Shown piece after piece: positions 9,909 to 18,122 of a DNA stretch of 64,000 nucleotides. This DNA comes from Flavobacterium caseinilyticum (GTDB taxonomy: Bacteria > Bacteroidota > Bacteroidia > Flavobacteriales > Flavobacteriaceae): the NCBI RefSeq assembly GCF_004349085.1, contig NZ_SMFM01000002.1:1-64000 (forward strand). Direction: 5' to 3'. Position 1 is the first letter of the stretch; each line of letters begins with the position of its first letter. The position numbers and the translations under genes are program-made. The notes under the pieces are model-generated. The model saw nothing but the letters and a program-made list of their open reading frames with translations, was not told the origin of the DNA and searched no databases.

Positions 9909-11570
9909 ATGAATACAGAACAAACAAAGTCTAACAATTCCGCGCTTTATACGCTGATCACCGTATTTTTCTTTTGGGGTTTCATTGGGGCATCAAACGG
10001 GATTTTTATTCCATTTTGCAAAGCTAAATTTGGCTTAGACCAATTTCAAAGTCAACTTATCGATTTTGCTTTTTATGGTGCTTATTATATCGGTGCTCTA
10101 TTGCTTTTTATTTTTAGCAGTATCGCTAAAAAAGATATTCTAAACGGCTGGGGATTCAAAAAAGGAATTATTTACGGATTATTGATTAGTACGTTTGGAG
10201 CCTTACTTATGATATTGGCAGTTACACAAGGGAGTTATTTATTCATTCTTGGCGCCTTATTTATTGTAGCACTTGGTTTTTCATTACAACAAACATCGGC
10301 ACAGCCTTTTGCAGCATCTCTTGGTGAACCTCATTCAGCATCAAGCAGACTAAACTTAGCCGGAGGAATCAACTCATTGGGTACCACAATAGGACCAATA
10401 GTAGTTTCTATCGCCTTATTTGGCGTGATTGCCGGAGTAAATATTGAAGAATACGCTCAAAAACCAGATTCATTAGATTCAATGAGAATTCTTTATGTAT
10501 TTGTGGGAGGACTATTTTTATTAGCAGCAGCGTTGTTCCATTTTTCTAAAAAATTACCCGCTGGAAAAAGTGATTCTACTTTTGAAACGGCTAATAAAGC
10601 AATGCAAACCTTAATTGCAATCACTGTTATTTTGGTTGCTATTTTTGCTTATATCTTTTCTCGTTATGAAGACGCTGAATTTATCACTCGTTTTATTGAG
10701 AATAAAGAAAAAGATTATTTAGGATTAGCCTTAACAGTTTCTACACTTTTGGTAGTTGTTATTGGTTTATTCTTCGCAAATACAACAGCTCAAAAAAACC
10801 CGGAAGGATGGGGAGCCATGAAATACCCACAATTAGTTTTGGGAATGTTAGCGCTTTTCGCTTACGTGGGTGTCGAAGTAACTATAGGAAGTAACCTTGG
10901 TGAATTATTAGTAACCGCAGATTTTGGTTCTATTTCAGGGCCAGCTTTGGCACCATATATGTCTATGTATTGGGGAAGTTTAATGATTGGACGTTGGGCA
11001 GGAGCCATTACGGTTTTCAATCCATCATCGCAAGTAAAGAAAATTTTACTTATCGTTGTTCCTTACATAGCTTTTGGAGTAGTTTTAGCTGCAAACGCCA
11101 TTTCCGGACAAGACGTAACGCCTTTATATGCGTACGCATTTGTAATTTTGTTTCAAATCGCTGGTTTCTTCCTAGGAAAAGACCAACCATCAAGAACACT
11201 TATGATTTTTGGATTAATGGGAATGACAGCCATGCTTATTGGTTTATTCACTACAGGAACGATTGCAATTTTTGCTTTTATGAGCGGTGGATTATTCTTA
11301 AGTATTATGTGGCCTTCTATTTTCTCATTGGCAATTGCAGGTTTAGGAAAATACACTTCTCAGGGTTCGGCTTTCTTGGTAATGATGATCCTTGGTGGTG
11401 GAATTATACCTCCATTACAAGGAAAACTAGCTGATATCATCGGTATCCATGCTTCTTACTTTATTCCTGTTTTATGTTTTGCATTCATCGCATTCTACGG
11501 ATGGAAAGTAATTGGAATTTTAGAAAAACAAGGAATCGGGAAAGAAATAGAAGTTGGTGGAGCACACTAA
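9909..11570 (+). CDS. FucP/NagP-type sugar MFS permease
   Basis: This 553-residue inner-membrane permease has about 12-14 hydrophobic helices. The N-terminal helix ends [19 protein letters not shown], and [15 protein letters not shown] and [13 protein letters not shown] follow; these are typical of the fucose/glucose/galactose:H+ symporter branch of the major facilitator family. It is longer than FucP because of an insert around residues 225-290, which contains extra helices and an acidic loop. In Bacteroidota this branch includes the GlcNAc permease NagP. With the hexosaminidase next door, GlcNAc or a related sugar is the best guess, but the substrate cannot be read from the sequence. Confidence 0.88.
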   Translation: MNTEQTKSNNSALYTLITVFFFWGFIGASNGIFIPFCKAKFGLDQFQSQLIDFAFYGAYYIGALLLFIFSSIAKKDILNGWGFKKGIIYGLLISTFGALLMILAVTQGSYLFILGALFIVALGFSLQQTSAQPFAASLGEPHSASSRLNLAGGINSLGTTIGPIVVSIALFGVIAGVNIEEYAQKPDSLDSMRILYVFVGGLFLLAAALFHFSKKLPAGKSDSTFETANKAMQTLIAITVILVAIFAYIFSRYEDAEFITRFIENKEKDYLGLALTVSTLLVVVIGLFFANTTAQKNPEGWGAMKYPQLVLGMLALFAYVGVEVTIGSNLGELLVTADFGSISGPALAPYMSMYWGSLMIGRWAGAITVFNPSSQVKKILLIVVPYIAFGVVLAANAISGQDVTPLYAYAFVILFQIAGFFLGKDQPSRTLMIFGLMGMTAMLIGLFTTGTIAIFAFMSGGLFLSIMWPSIFSLAIAGLGKYTSQGSAFLVMMILGGGIIPPLQGKLADIIGIHASYFIPVLCFAFIAFYGWKVIGILEKQGIGKEIEVGGAH

Positions 11571-11605
11571 TTTCAACACAAACTAACCAAAACCAAACCA
11601 ATAAA

Positions 11606-11642
11606 AAAACTCCCATTTTGCTAAGCATAATGGGAGTTTTTA
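11606..11642. terminator. Terminator after the sugar permease
   Basis: ACTCCCATT (11609-11617) pairs with AATGGGAGT (11629-11637), flanked by A and T runs. It works on either strand between the permease and the convergent aldolase gene. Confidence 0.87.
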
Positions 11643-11648
11643 TTTATT

Positions 11649-11690
11649 CCGAAATCTGAAATCAAAGATCAGAAATCGTTAATCTTAAAT
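11649..11690. repeat. Degenerate short tandem repeat
   Basis: Variants of a (G)AAATC(T) unit recur every 8-14 bases between the terminator and the aldolase stop codon. Similar low-complexity spacers occur at 34028-34057 and 60461-60515. No function is evident. Confidence 0.35.
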
Positions 11691-12347
11691 CTATTTATTT
11701 CCTTTCTCAAAATCAGCTACAAACTGTGCCAATCCGATATCAGTTAATGGGTGTTTCAACAAACCATAAATAGCAGATAATGGTCCGGTCATCACATCAG
11801 CACCAATTTTTGCACAGTTTACAATGTGCATTGTGTGACGCACTGATGCAGCAAGAATTTGAGTTTCATAACCGTAGTTATCATAAATCAGTCTGATTTC
11901 TTCAATCAAAGCCAAACCGTCCGTAGAAACATCATCCAAACGACCAATGAACGGAGAAACATAAGTAGCTCCAGCTTTTGCAGCCAATAAAGCCTGTCCA
12001 GCTGAGAATACTAAAGTCACATTCGTTTTTATTCCTTTATCCGAGAAATATTTAGCAGCCATCACTCCTTCTTTAGTCATAGGCAATTTCACCACAATTT
12101 GCTCGTGTAAATCCGCTAACTCTTCTCCTTCTTTAATCATTCCGTCGTAATCCAAAGCATTTACTTCAGCACTTACATCTCCATCAACAAGATTGCAAAT
12201 GTCAACATAATGTTTCAAAATGCTGTTTTTTCCTGTAATTCCCTCTTTGGCCATCAACGAAGGATTGGTTGTAACGCCATCCAAAACGCCTAATGCCTGT
12301 GCTTCCTTAATCTGAGCTAAATTAGCCGTGTCAATAAAAAATTTCAT
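11691..12347 (-). CDS. Transaldolase / fructose-6-phosphate aldolase family
   Basis: This 218-residue TIM-barrel aldolase belongs to the short subfamily that holds bacterial transaldolase-like TalC and FSA. Residues visible are Asp6 in FFIDTAN, TTNPSL at 26-31, the Schiff-base Lys87 in [28 protein letters not shown], and the ending FEKGNK. The usual role is pentose-phosphate transaldolase (sedoheptulose 7-phosphate plus glyceraldehyde 3-phosphate). Sequence alone does not separate Tal from FSA activity, and no longer transaldolase gene is visible in the window. It stands as a single gene with a structured element just upstream. Confidence 0.93.
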   Translation of the reverse strand: MKFFIDTANLAQIKEAQALGVLDGVTTNPSLMAKEGITGKNSILKHYVDICNLVDGDVSAEVNALDYDGMIKEGEELADLHEQIVVKLPMTKEGVMAAKYFSDKGIKTNVTLVFSAGQALLAAKAGATYVSPFIGRLDDVSTDGLALIEEIRLIYDNYGYETQILAASVRHTMHIVNCAKIGADVMTGPLSAIYGLLKHPLTDIGLAQFVADFEKGNK

Positions 12348-12381
12348 ATTATATAATTTAATTGTGTGTTTCTAATTCTTT

Positions 12382-12479
12382 GGGCGTGACCCTTCGTAAA
12401 AACTTCGGGTCATGCTTTCCGCTGTATCCTCGCTAAAAAGCGAGGGATGCCGCTTCAATCCTTCACGCAAATCCCGTGC
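12382..12479. repeat. Folded intergenic element, probably a dispersed flavobacterial repeat
   Basis: GCGTGA (12384-12389) pairs with TCACGC (12463-12468), closing a three-part structure. Inside are GACCC/GGGTC (12388-12392 with 12407-12411; the ends share two bases with the outer stem) and a very stable CCTCGCT-AAAA-AGCGAGG hairpin (12428-12445). The element is GC-richer than its surroundings. It resembles palindromic intergenic elements I recall from many Flavobacterium genomes (CTTTCCGCT, a hairpin, then GCCGCTTCAATCC). I find one copy in this window. It may be a repeat of REP/MITE type or a structured RNA. Confidence 0.55.
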
Positions 12480-12483
12480 AAAA

Positions 12484-13287
12484 TTACAACTTATAATGAT
12501 TCATTAGCATTTTTTCATATACTTTGTCGGGAAGTATTCGTTTCAAAACAATTGATATTTTCTGCATAAAAACGCCCACCTTATAATGAATTTTAGGTTC
12601 CCGAGTTTGGATAATCTGATAAACTGCTTCGGCCATTTCATTCGGATTACTGCCGCTATCCACATGTTCATCCATCGTTTTCAATGTATTTCCGTATGGA
12701 GTTTCGTAAGCAGAACCTTTTAGAACCGGAGCATGAAAACGTCCCGACGCAATATTTGTAGCAAAATCTCCCGGAGCCACATTAGTAATATGAACACCAA
12801 ATGATTTCACTTCCATACGCAATGCTTCTGTGATAAGTTCTAACGCTCCTTTTGAAGCCGAATAAACACTTCGATACGGCAAACCCATATAACCAGCAAT
12901 CGAAGTCACGTTGATAATCAAACCTGAGCTTTGCGCACGCATTTGTGGCAACACGGCTTTCATTACTTCAATTGGACCAAAAAGATTAGTCTCAAAATTA
13001 TTCTTGATCTCCTGCATCGGAATTTCTTCCAATGGTCCCGTAATCCCAACACCAGCGTTGTTAATGACAACATCAAGCCTTCCAGAGATCGAAATCACTT
13101 TGGCAACAGCCGCATGAATCGAATCCGCATCCCTAACATCCAAAGCCACTAAAGGGAAAACCGAACTCAAAACTCGATCCGGATTCCTGCTGGTTCCATA
13201 CACAACAAAACCTTTATGATGCAGAAACTCTCCAATAGATTTTCCTATTCCCGAAGAACCTCCTGTAATTAGAACTACTTTATTCAT
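12484..13287 (-). CDS. SDR-family oxidoreductase
   Basis: This 267-residue classical short-chain dehydrogenase/reductase is cytoplasmic. The nucleotide-binding motif is ITGGSSGIGKS (about 7-17), with NNAG at 76-79 and the catalytic Ser129, Tyr142 and Lys146 (YSASK). PGDFATNI follows the active site. Arg at GTSRNP after strand 2 favours NADP(H). The C-terminal extension (FMQKISIVLKRILPDKVYEKML) resembles SDRs that act on lipid-like substrates, but the substrate is unknown. The SRP RNA gene lies just upstream on the same strand, with its own promoter and T-run. Confidence 0.9.
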   Translation of the reverse strand: MNKVVLITGGSSGIGKSIGEFLHHKGFVVYGTSRNPDRVLSSVFPLVALDVRDADSIHAAVAKVISISGRLDVVINNAGVGITGPLEEIPMQEIKNNFETNLFGPIEVMKAVLPQMRAQSSGLIINVTSIAGYMGLPYRSVYSASKGALELITEALRMEVKSFGVHITNVAPGDFATNIASGRFHAPVLKGSAYETPYGNTLKTMDEHVDSGSNPNEMAEAVYQIIQTREPKIHYKVGVFMQKISIVLKRILPDKVYEKMLMNHYKL

Positions 13288-13402
13288 GATTGTTGCTGTT
13301 TGTGATGCGAAAGGTCCAAAAATAAAAAAATCCTCCCGAAGGAAGACTACTTATTTGCGTGAACTTAGAAAAGAATATGAAATAAATTCAGATAAAAAAA
13401 AT

Positions 13403-13495
13403 GGCAAGCGACCTACATCGCACCGCTCAACCACGTACCCTTGCTATGTTCCCATCCTGGGGGAGTCTGCAGGAGCTGGTCGTGTAGGACTTGCC
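13403..13495 (-). ncRNA. ffs: 4.5S signal recognition particle RNA
   Basis: On the minus strand the ends pair: GGCAAG and CCTACA at the 5' side with TGTAGG and CTTGCC at the 3' side. The apical part reads CCCAGGATGGGAACATAGCA followed by AGGG, which is SRP domain IV: a CCAGG/AGCA asymmetric loop capped by ATG-GGAA-CAT, with a GGAA tetraloop. This is the Ffh-binding core. At about 93 nt it is a bacterial small-type SRP RNA. A T run (13393-13400 region) follows as a terminator. An exact Bacteroidota promoter lies directly upstream, with the predicted start at the first paired base. Confidence 0.93.
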
Positions 13496-13499
13496 GGTG

Positions 13500-13529
13500 C
13501 AAATATACAATCTTTTTATATTTTTACAA
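13500..13529 (-). promoter_or_regulatory. SRP RNA promoter
   Basis: The minus strand reads TTG (13527-13529), 19 bases, then TATATTTG (13500-13507). This is a full -33/-7 Bacteroidota promoter placed so that RNA starts at about 13495, the first base of the SRP RNA. Confidence 0.8.
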
Positions 13530-13584
13530 GAGCTTTAATCATTAAAAATAACATTGTATATTGGTACAACAAAAAAAAGAAATC

Positions 13585-14661
13585 ATGAAAAACTATAACT
13601 TCCTATCTGTCATTTTATTAGGAATCACCTTAGCAAGTTGCAACGAAACAAAAAAAGGTGAAAATACTTTATTCTCCTTTGATAATTCTAAATTTAAAGA
13701 ACAATATAAACCTCAGGAAGTTCTTTCTTTGGAAATTTTGAACTCCAATTCCAAAACTATTGACAGCGTTGTCTACTATGTAAATGACAAAAAAATTATT
13801 TCAAGAAAAGGAATTGACAAATTATCTTTTGAATTGAAAGATCAAAAATTGGGATATCAAAACCTAAAAGCTTTAGTATATTATGAAGGACAGAACTCAG
13901 AAGCTACCACAAGAGTAGAATTAGTTTCTGATATTCAACCAAAATTATTACAGTATACGATTGTCAATACCTATCCACACGATATTCAAGCCTACACGCA
14001 AGGACTAGAATTTTACCGTGACACCCTTTATGAAGGAACAGGAAACGGATCTGGAAACACTACTAATATAAAAGGAGTTTCAAGTTTAAGAAAAACAAAC
14101 TATAAAACTGGCGAAGTTTATAAAAAAGTGGAATTGGCTGACAAATATTTTGGTGAAGGAATTACGATTTTAAATAACAAAGTATATCAGTTAACCTGGC
14201 AAAATAATGAAGGGTACGTTTATGACGCAGATACTTTCAAAAAAGAAAAAACGTTTACCTATTTCAAACCAATGGAAGGTTGGGGATTGACAAATGACGG
14301 TAAATATTTATACCAATCCGACGGAACCGAAAAAATTTGGATTATTGACCCAACCACATTTAAAGAAGTAGATTACTTAAACGTATATTCTTTTGAAACA
14401 AAAATAAAAGCAGTTAACGAACTCGAATGGATTGATGGGAAAATTTATGGAAATGTGTATCAAAAAGATGCTATTGCTGTCATCAATCCGAAAAATGGAG
14501 CGGTTGAAGCAATTATTAATCTTGCTGATTTGAAGAAAAAAATAACCCAATTGCCAGACACAGATGTCCTAAACGGAATTGCCTACAATCCAAAAACAAA
14601 AACCATTTTTGTAACGGGTAAAAATTGGGACAAAATGTTTGAAATCAAAGTTTCAGAGTAA
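13585..14661 (+). CDS. Glutaminyl-peptide cyclotransferase, lipoprotein
   Basis: This 358-residue bacterial/plant-type glutaminyl cyclase converts N-terminal Gln of proteins to pyroglutamate. I start it at 13585 (MKNYNFLSVILLG); an upstream TTG at 13561 is in frame but lies before the signal peptide. The lipobox is LASC. After about 110 residues of Ig-like sequence comes a five-bladed beta-propeller: YPHDIQAYTQGLEFYRD, YEGTGNGSG, GEGITILNNKVYQLTW, GWGLTNDGKYLYQSDG, LNGIAYNPKTKTIFVTGK. Many type IX and Sec-exported Bacteroidota proteins have Gln after the signal peptide, which gives this enzyme likely substrates. Confidence 0.93.
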   Translation: MKNYNFLSVILLGITLASCNETKKGENTLFSFDNSKFKEQYKPQEVLSLEILNSNSKTIDSVVYYVNDKKIISRKGIDKLSFELKDQKLGYQNLKALVYYEGQNSEATTRVELVSDIQPKLLQYTIVNTYPHDIQAYTQGLEFYRDTLYEGTGNGSGNTTNIKGVSSLRKTNYKTGEVYKKVELADKYFGEGITILNNKVYQLTWQNNEGYVYDADTFKKEKTFTYFKPMEGWGLTNDGKYLYQSDGTEKIWIIDPTTFKEVDYLNVYSFETKIKAVNELEWIDGKIYGNVYQKDAIAVINPKNGAVEAIINLADLKKKITQLPDTDVLNGIAYNPKTKTIFVTGKNWDKMFEIKVSE

Positions 14662-14671
14662 TTATTATAAA

Positions 14672-15910
14672 ATGACAACATTAATCATCAATATAAAGGA
14701 ATTACTTCAGGTTAGGGATTCTACAATTTTGAAGGTTTCCGGTGCTGAAATGGCAATTCTTCCAAGTATCAAAAATGCCTTTTTGGTAATCAAAGATAAT
14801 GTAATTGCTGATTTTGGATCTATGGAGGATTTACCTAACATAAATCCAGAAAAGTGTATTGATGCAGACGGAAAAATAGTTTTACCCTCTTGGTGTGACA
14901 GTCATACACATATTGTGTATGCGGGAAATCGGGAACAGGAATTTGTAGACCGAATCAATGGTTTGTCGTACGAAGAGATCGCTAATCGTGGCGGCGGAAT
15001 CCTAAATTCAGCTAAAAAACTCAACGAAACTACCGAAGAAGAAATCTACCAGCAATCCAAAACGCGACTGGAAGAAGTTATGTCATTGGGCACGGGTGCA
15101 GTCGAAATCAAATCGGGATACGGATTGACGGTTGAAGGAGAATTGAAAATGCTTCGGGTGATACAGCGATTAGCTCAAAATTATCCGATAACTATAAAAG
15201 CAACTTTTTTAGGTGCTCATGCTTTTCCATTGAAATACAAAGAGGATCGGAAAGATTATATTGATTTAATCATCAATGAAATGCTACCTGAAATTGCAAA
15301 ACATAATCTGGCCGATTTCATCGATGTATTTTGTGAAACGGGTTATTTTACGGTTGAAGAAACCGAACAAATTATGGAAGCCGGAATTCAATTTGGCTTA
15401 AAGCCAAAAATCCATGTCAATCAGTTTAACTCAATTGGCGGAATTCAAGTTGGAATAAAACACAATGCACTTTCCGTAGATCATCTAGAAGTAATGAAAC
15501 CAGAAGACATTGAAGCCTTGAAAAATACTGATACAATGCCCGTTGCATTGCCTTCCTGTTCTTATTTTTTGAGTATTCCTTACACGCCAGCTCGAGAAAT
15601 GATTGCCGCGGGACTTCCTGTCGCTCTCGCAACAGATTATAATCCGGGTTCTACTCCATCCGGAAATATGAATTTTGTAGTAGCAACTGCTTGCATCAAA
15701 ATGAAAATGACTCCCGAAGAAGCCATCAATGCCGCCACAATAAATGGAGCTTACGCCATGGGAATTTCCGAAACTCACGGAAGCATCACCATAGGTAAAA
15801 AAGCAAATCTAATTATTACGAAACCCATTCCCTCCTACTATCAACTACCTTACGCTTTTGGAAGCAATCTGATTGAAACTGTACTTTTAGAAGGTGAAAT
15901 TTTTGCATAA
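14672..15910 (+). CDS. hutI: Imidazolonepropionase
   Basis: HutI hydrolyses 4-imidazolone-5-propionate to N-formimino-L-glutamate, the third step of histidine breakdown. I start it at MTTLIINIKELLQ (14672), 10 bases after the cyclase stop, giving 412 residues, the normal size. Metal and substrate motifs are SHTHIVYAGNRE, GLSYEEIANRGGGI, GTGAVEIKSGYGL, FLGAHAFP, KIHVNQF, and LATDYNPGSTPS. hutG follows about 1 kb downstream on the same strand, with a reverse-strand coiled-coil gene between them. hutH and hutU are not in the window. Confidence 0.96.
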   Translation: MTTLIINIKELLQVRDSTILKVSGAEMAILPSIKNAFLVIKDNVIADFGSMEDLPNINPEKCIDADGKIVLPSWCDSHTHIVYAGNREQEFVDRINGLSYEEIANRGGGILNSAKKLNETTEEEIYQQSKTRLEEVMSLGTGAVEIKSGYGLTVEGELKMLRVIQRLAQNYPITIKATFLGAHAFPLKYKEDRKDYIDLIINEMLPEIAKHNLADFIDVFCETGYFTVEETEQIMEAGIQFGLKPKIHVNQFNSIGGIQVGIKHNALSVDHLEVMKPEDIEALKNTDTMPVALPSCSYFLSIPYTPAREMIAAGLPVALATDYNPGSTPSGNMNFVVATACIKMKMTPEEAINAATINGAYAMGISETHGSITIGKKANLIITKPIPSYYQLPYAFGSNLIETVLLEGEIFA

Positions 15911-15943
15911 AAAAAGAGGAACACAGAATGTTCCTCTTTTTTA
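15911..15943. terminator. Bidirectional terminator after hutI
   Basis: AAAAGAGGAACA pairs with TGTTCCTCTTTT around a short loop, with A and T runs outside. It serves hutI (+) and the convergent coiled-coil gene (-). Confidence 0.9.
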
Positions 15944-15962
15944 TTATTTAATTATAAGATGA

Positions 15963-16847
15963 TTATCTTAAAACAAAACTTGTTTTTGAAACTAATATGT
16001 CTCTATCAAAAATATTGATATAATACGTTCCTTTAGCAAAATCTTTTCCTTTCAGATCCTGAGTAACCTGAACGGTTTTGTTATCATATTGTACAACCGT
16101 TGTAAAACTATATGTAAGGATATTTTCTCCAAAAGATTCTGTTTTTTTATCGCCTAAAACATTATTCTTACTGTCAATTACTTGTACATAATACATTTTT
16201 TCTCCTGATTTAGCAATCGGGTTTTCAGGGATTGTAAAACTGACTCTAAGAACATCAGCTCTGCTTGCTTTGTCTGTTTCAATTTGTTTACCAGAACTTT
16301 TCATTTTAAACGCTGATCCTCTGGTATTCAATACAGTCAATTTTGAACCTATTTCAACTGCTTTCGATAATTCTTCGTTTTGACCTGTTAAAGCTTCAAC
16401 ATTTTTTTTAGTTTCTCCCAAAACGACAACTGTACTATCGCGTTGCGTAGTTAAAGTAGTATTTTGTTTTTTCAATCCTTCATTTTCTGCCATTAAAACT
16501 TTCATATTGCCTTGCAGCGCATTGAATTGAGTTCTGTATTTTGACAATGAAGCTACATCACCTTTAGATTTACTCAAATCAGACATTAAGTTCACCACTT
16601 TATCTCTTTCTTGAATCAACTCATCTGACATCGATGTGTTTTCAGAAATTGCAGCATCATAAGTCGACTTTAATTCCTGTAAATCCTTCATCACCGATTC
16701 TTTTTCGGTCAATGTAGTTTTCAATTCTGTTTTTACGACATCTGCGTCAGAGGTCATTTTAAATATATAAATCAAACTTCCCACTAATAAAACAGCTAGT
16801 ACAGCTATCACTGCTTTTAGACTCGAACTACTTCTTTGATTTTCCAT
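15963..16847 (-). CDS. Single-pass membrane protein with periplasmic coiled coil
   Basis: This 294-residue protein has a short Ser-rich cytoplasmic start, one membrane helix (AVIAVLAVLLVGSLIYIF, about 13-30), a long coiled coil (about 35-165, heptads of Leu, Glu and Lys), and a beta-rich C-terminal domain (about 170-294, including VLRVSFTIPENPIAKSGEKM and GTYYINIFDRD). I recognise no enzyme motif. It looks like a conserved Bacteroidota protein of unknown role, perhaps a cell-envelope scaffold. It sits between hutI and hutG on the opposite strand. Confidence 0.75.
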   Translation of the reverse strand: MENQRSSSSLKAVIAVLAVLLVGSLIYIFKMTSDADVVKTELKTTLTEKESVMKDLQELKSTYDAAISENTSMSDELIQERDKVVNLMSDLSKSKGDVASLSKYRTQFNALQGNMKVLMAENEGLKKQNTTLTTQRDSTVVVLGETKKNVEALTGQNEELSKAVEIGSKLTVLNTRGSAFKMKSSGKQIETDKASRADVLRVSFTIPENPIAKSGEKMYYVQVIDSKNNVLGDKKTESFGENILTYSFTTVVQYDNKTVQVTQDLKGKDFAKGTYYINIFDRDILVSKTSFVLR

Positions 16848-16875
16848 TTTTTTTTGAATTTAATTTATTTAATTA

Positions 16876-16883
16876 CAAATTTA
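16876..16883 (-). promoter_or_regulatory. -7 box of the coiled-coil gene
   Basis: The minus strand reads TAAATTTG, matching TAnnTTTG, 28 bases before the ATG. No matching -33 element is visible. Confidence 0.45.
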
Positions 16884-16926
16884 ACAATATTTCTCTACCT
16901 AATAACGTAAGTTACTACAATTATAT

Positions 16927-16934
16927 TATTTTTG
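16927..16934 (+). promoter_or_regulatory. -7 box of hutG
   Basis: TATTTTTG matches TAnnTTTG, 16 bases before the hutG ATG, which gives a very short leader. No clear -33 TTG is seen. Confidence 0.4.
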
Positions 16935-16950
16935 AATAAAATTTATTTCA

Positions 16951-17982
16951 ATGGAAAAAATTATCCCTTTCTCTCTAAATGATCTTGCAAAAATTACAAA
17001 CCACAGAAGTGGTGAAATAAAATTTGGAGAAAAAATGATAACTATCCCAAAAGACAGCGATCCTGTTGAATTTTTGAAAACCTGCGAGGCAAAATATGTT
17101 TTATTTGGAATCCCCGAAGACATTGGAATAAGAGCTAATTTTGGACGACCTGGAGCTGCATCAGCCTGGGATAGTGCTATCAAAAGTATTGCAAATATTC
17201 AACATAATAAGTTCTGTAAAGGAAACCAACTTCTGATTTTGGGACAGCTCGACGTGAACGAAGCAATGAAAGAAGTTGAACTTTTGGATTTTAACGATAT
17301 TGACGATCGCTCGAAACTAAGTCAATTAGTGGAAAAAATTGATAAAGATGTTTCTCATATCATTTTTAACATTGTAAAATCTGGAAAAACTCCAATAGTA
17401 ATTGGAGGCGGACACAATAATTCCTACGGAAATATTAAAGGATCGGCCCTTGCAAAAGGAAGACCAATAAATTCGATCAATTTTGACGCTCATTCTGATT
17501 TTAGGATTTTGGAGGGCAGACACAGTGGCAACGGATTTTCCTACGCTTATGAAGAGGGTTTTTTGAAAAAATATTTTATTTTTGGATTACACGAAAATTA
17601 CACTTCCAAAAGTGTTTTGGATATCATTAAAAAAATTGAAGACCGTGTGCGTTATAATACGTATGATGGTATAAAAATTCGTAAAGAGAAAAATTTTGAC
17701 CAGGAAATGGCGCTGGCGTTAGAATTTGTAAACGATGATTTTTACGGAATTGAGATCGATTTAGATTCTCTTCCGAATATTGCAAGTAGTGCGATGACTT
17801 TAAGTGGTTTTTCTATTGAAGAACTGCGACAATTTGTTTCGTATTTTGCAAAAAACAAAAATGCCGTTTATTTACATATTTGTGAAGGCGCTCCAGATTT
17901 AGGTGAAGAAAAAAACAGTCATCTGGTAGGCAAACTTATTGGCTACCTTGTAACGGATTTTATCAAATCTAATAATTTATAG
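16951..17982 (+). CDS. hutG: Formimidoylglutamase-like arginase-family hydrolase
   Basis: This 343-residue ureohydrolase-fold enzyme has the dinuclear manganese motifs in order: GGGHNNSYG, NFDAHSDFR, and EIDLDSLP. HutG splits N-formimino-L-glutamate into glutamate and formamide. The family also contains arginase and agmatinase; the nearby hutI makes HutG the best call. The first 95 residues are longer than in minimal arginases and hold the PEDIGIRANFGRPGAASAW motif common to the formimidoylglutamase branch. It has its own -7 box, so it need not be co-transcribed with hutI. Confidence 0.9.
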   Translation: MEKIIPFSLNDLAKITNHRSGEIKFGEKMITIPKDSDPVEFLKTCEAKYVLFGIPEDIGIRANFGRPGAASAWDSAIKSIANIQHNKFCKGNQLLILGQLDVNEAMKEVELLDFNDIDDRSKLSQLVEKIDKDVSHIIFNIVKSGKTPIVIGGGHNNSYGNIKGSALAKGRPINSINFDAHSDFRILEGRHSGNGFSYAYEEGFLKKYFIFGLHENYTSKSVLDIIKKIEDRVRYNTYDGIKIRKEKNFDQEMALALEFVNDDFYGIEIDLDSLPNIASSAMTLSGFSIEELRQFVSYFAKNKNAVYLHICEGAPDLGEEKNSHLVGKLIGYLVTDFIKSNNL

Positions 17983-18069
17983 ACTATTCGACTATAAAAC
18001 GTTTTTCATTAAAATACGGAAATCTGACTCGATAATTTCTGATAAAATAATCATCAAAAATATTAATAC

Positions 18070-18077
18070 TATCTTTG
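18070..18077 (+). promoter_or_regulatory. -7 box of the DEAD-box helicase gene
   Basis: TATCTTTG matches TAnnTTTG, 45 bases before the ATG. No TTG at the expected -33 distance. Confidence 0.45.
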
Positions 18078-18122
18078 CGATACTATCTATGTACTTAATA
18101 CAAGATATTTAATATCCAAAAT

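Noticed and set aside
13286..13588. Open frame on the plus strand across the SRP RNA
   Set aside because: It reads the complement of a clear structured RNA gene and its promoter, has no ribosome-binding context and no recognisable protein content.
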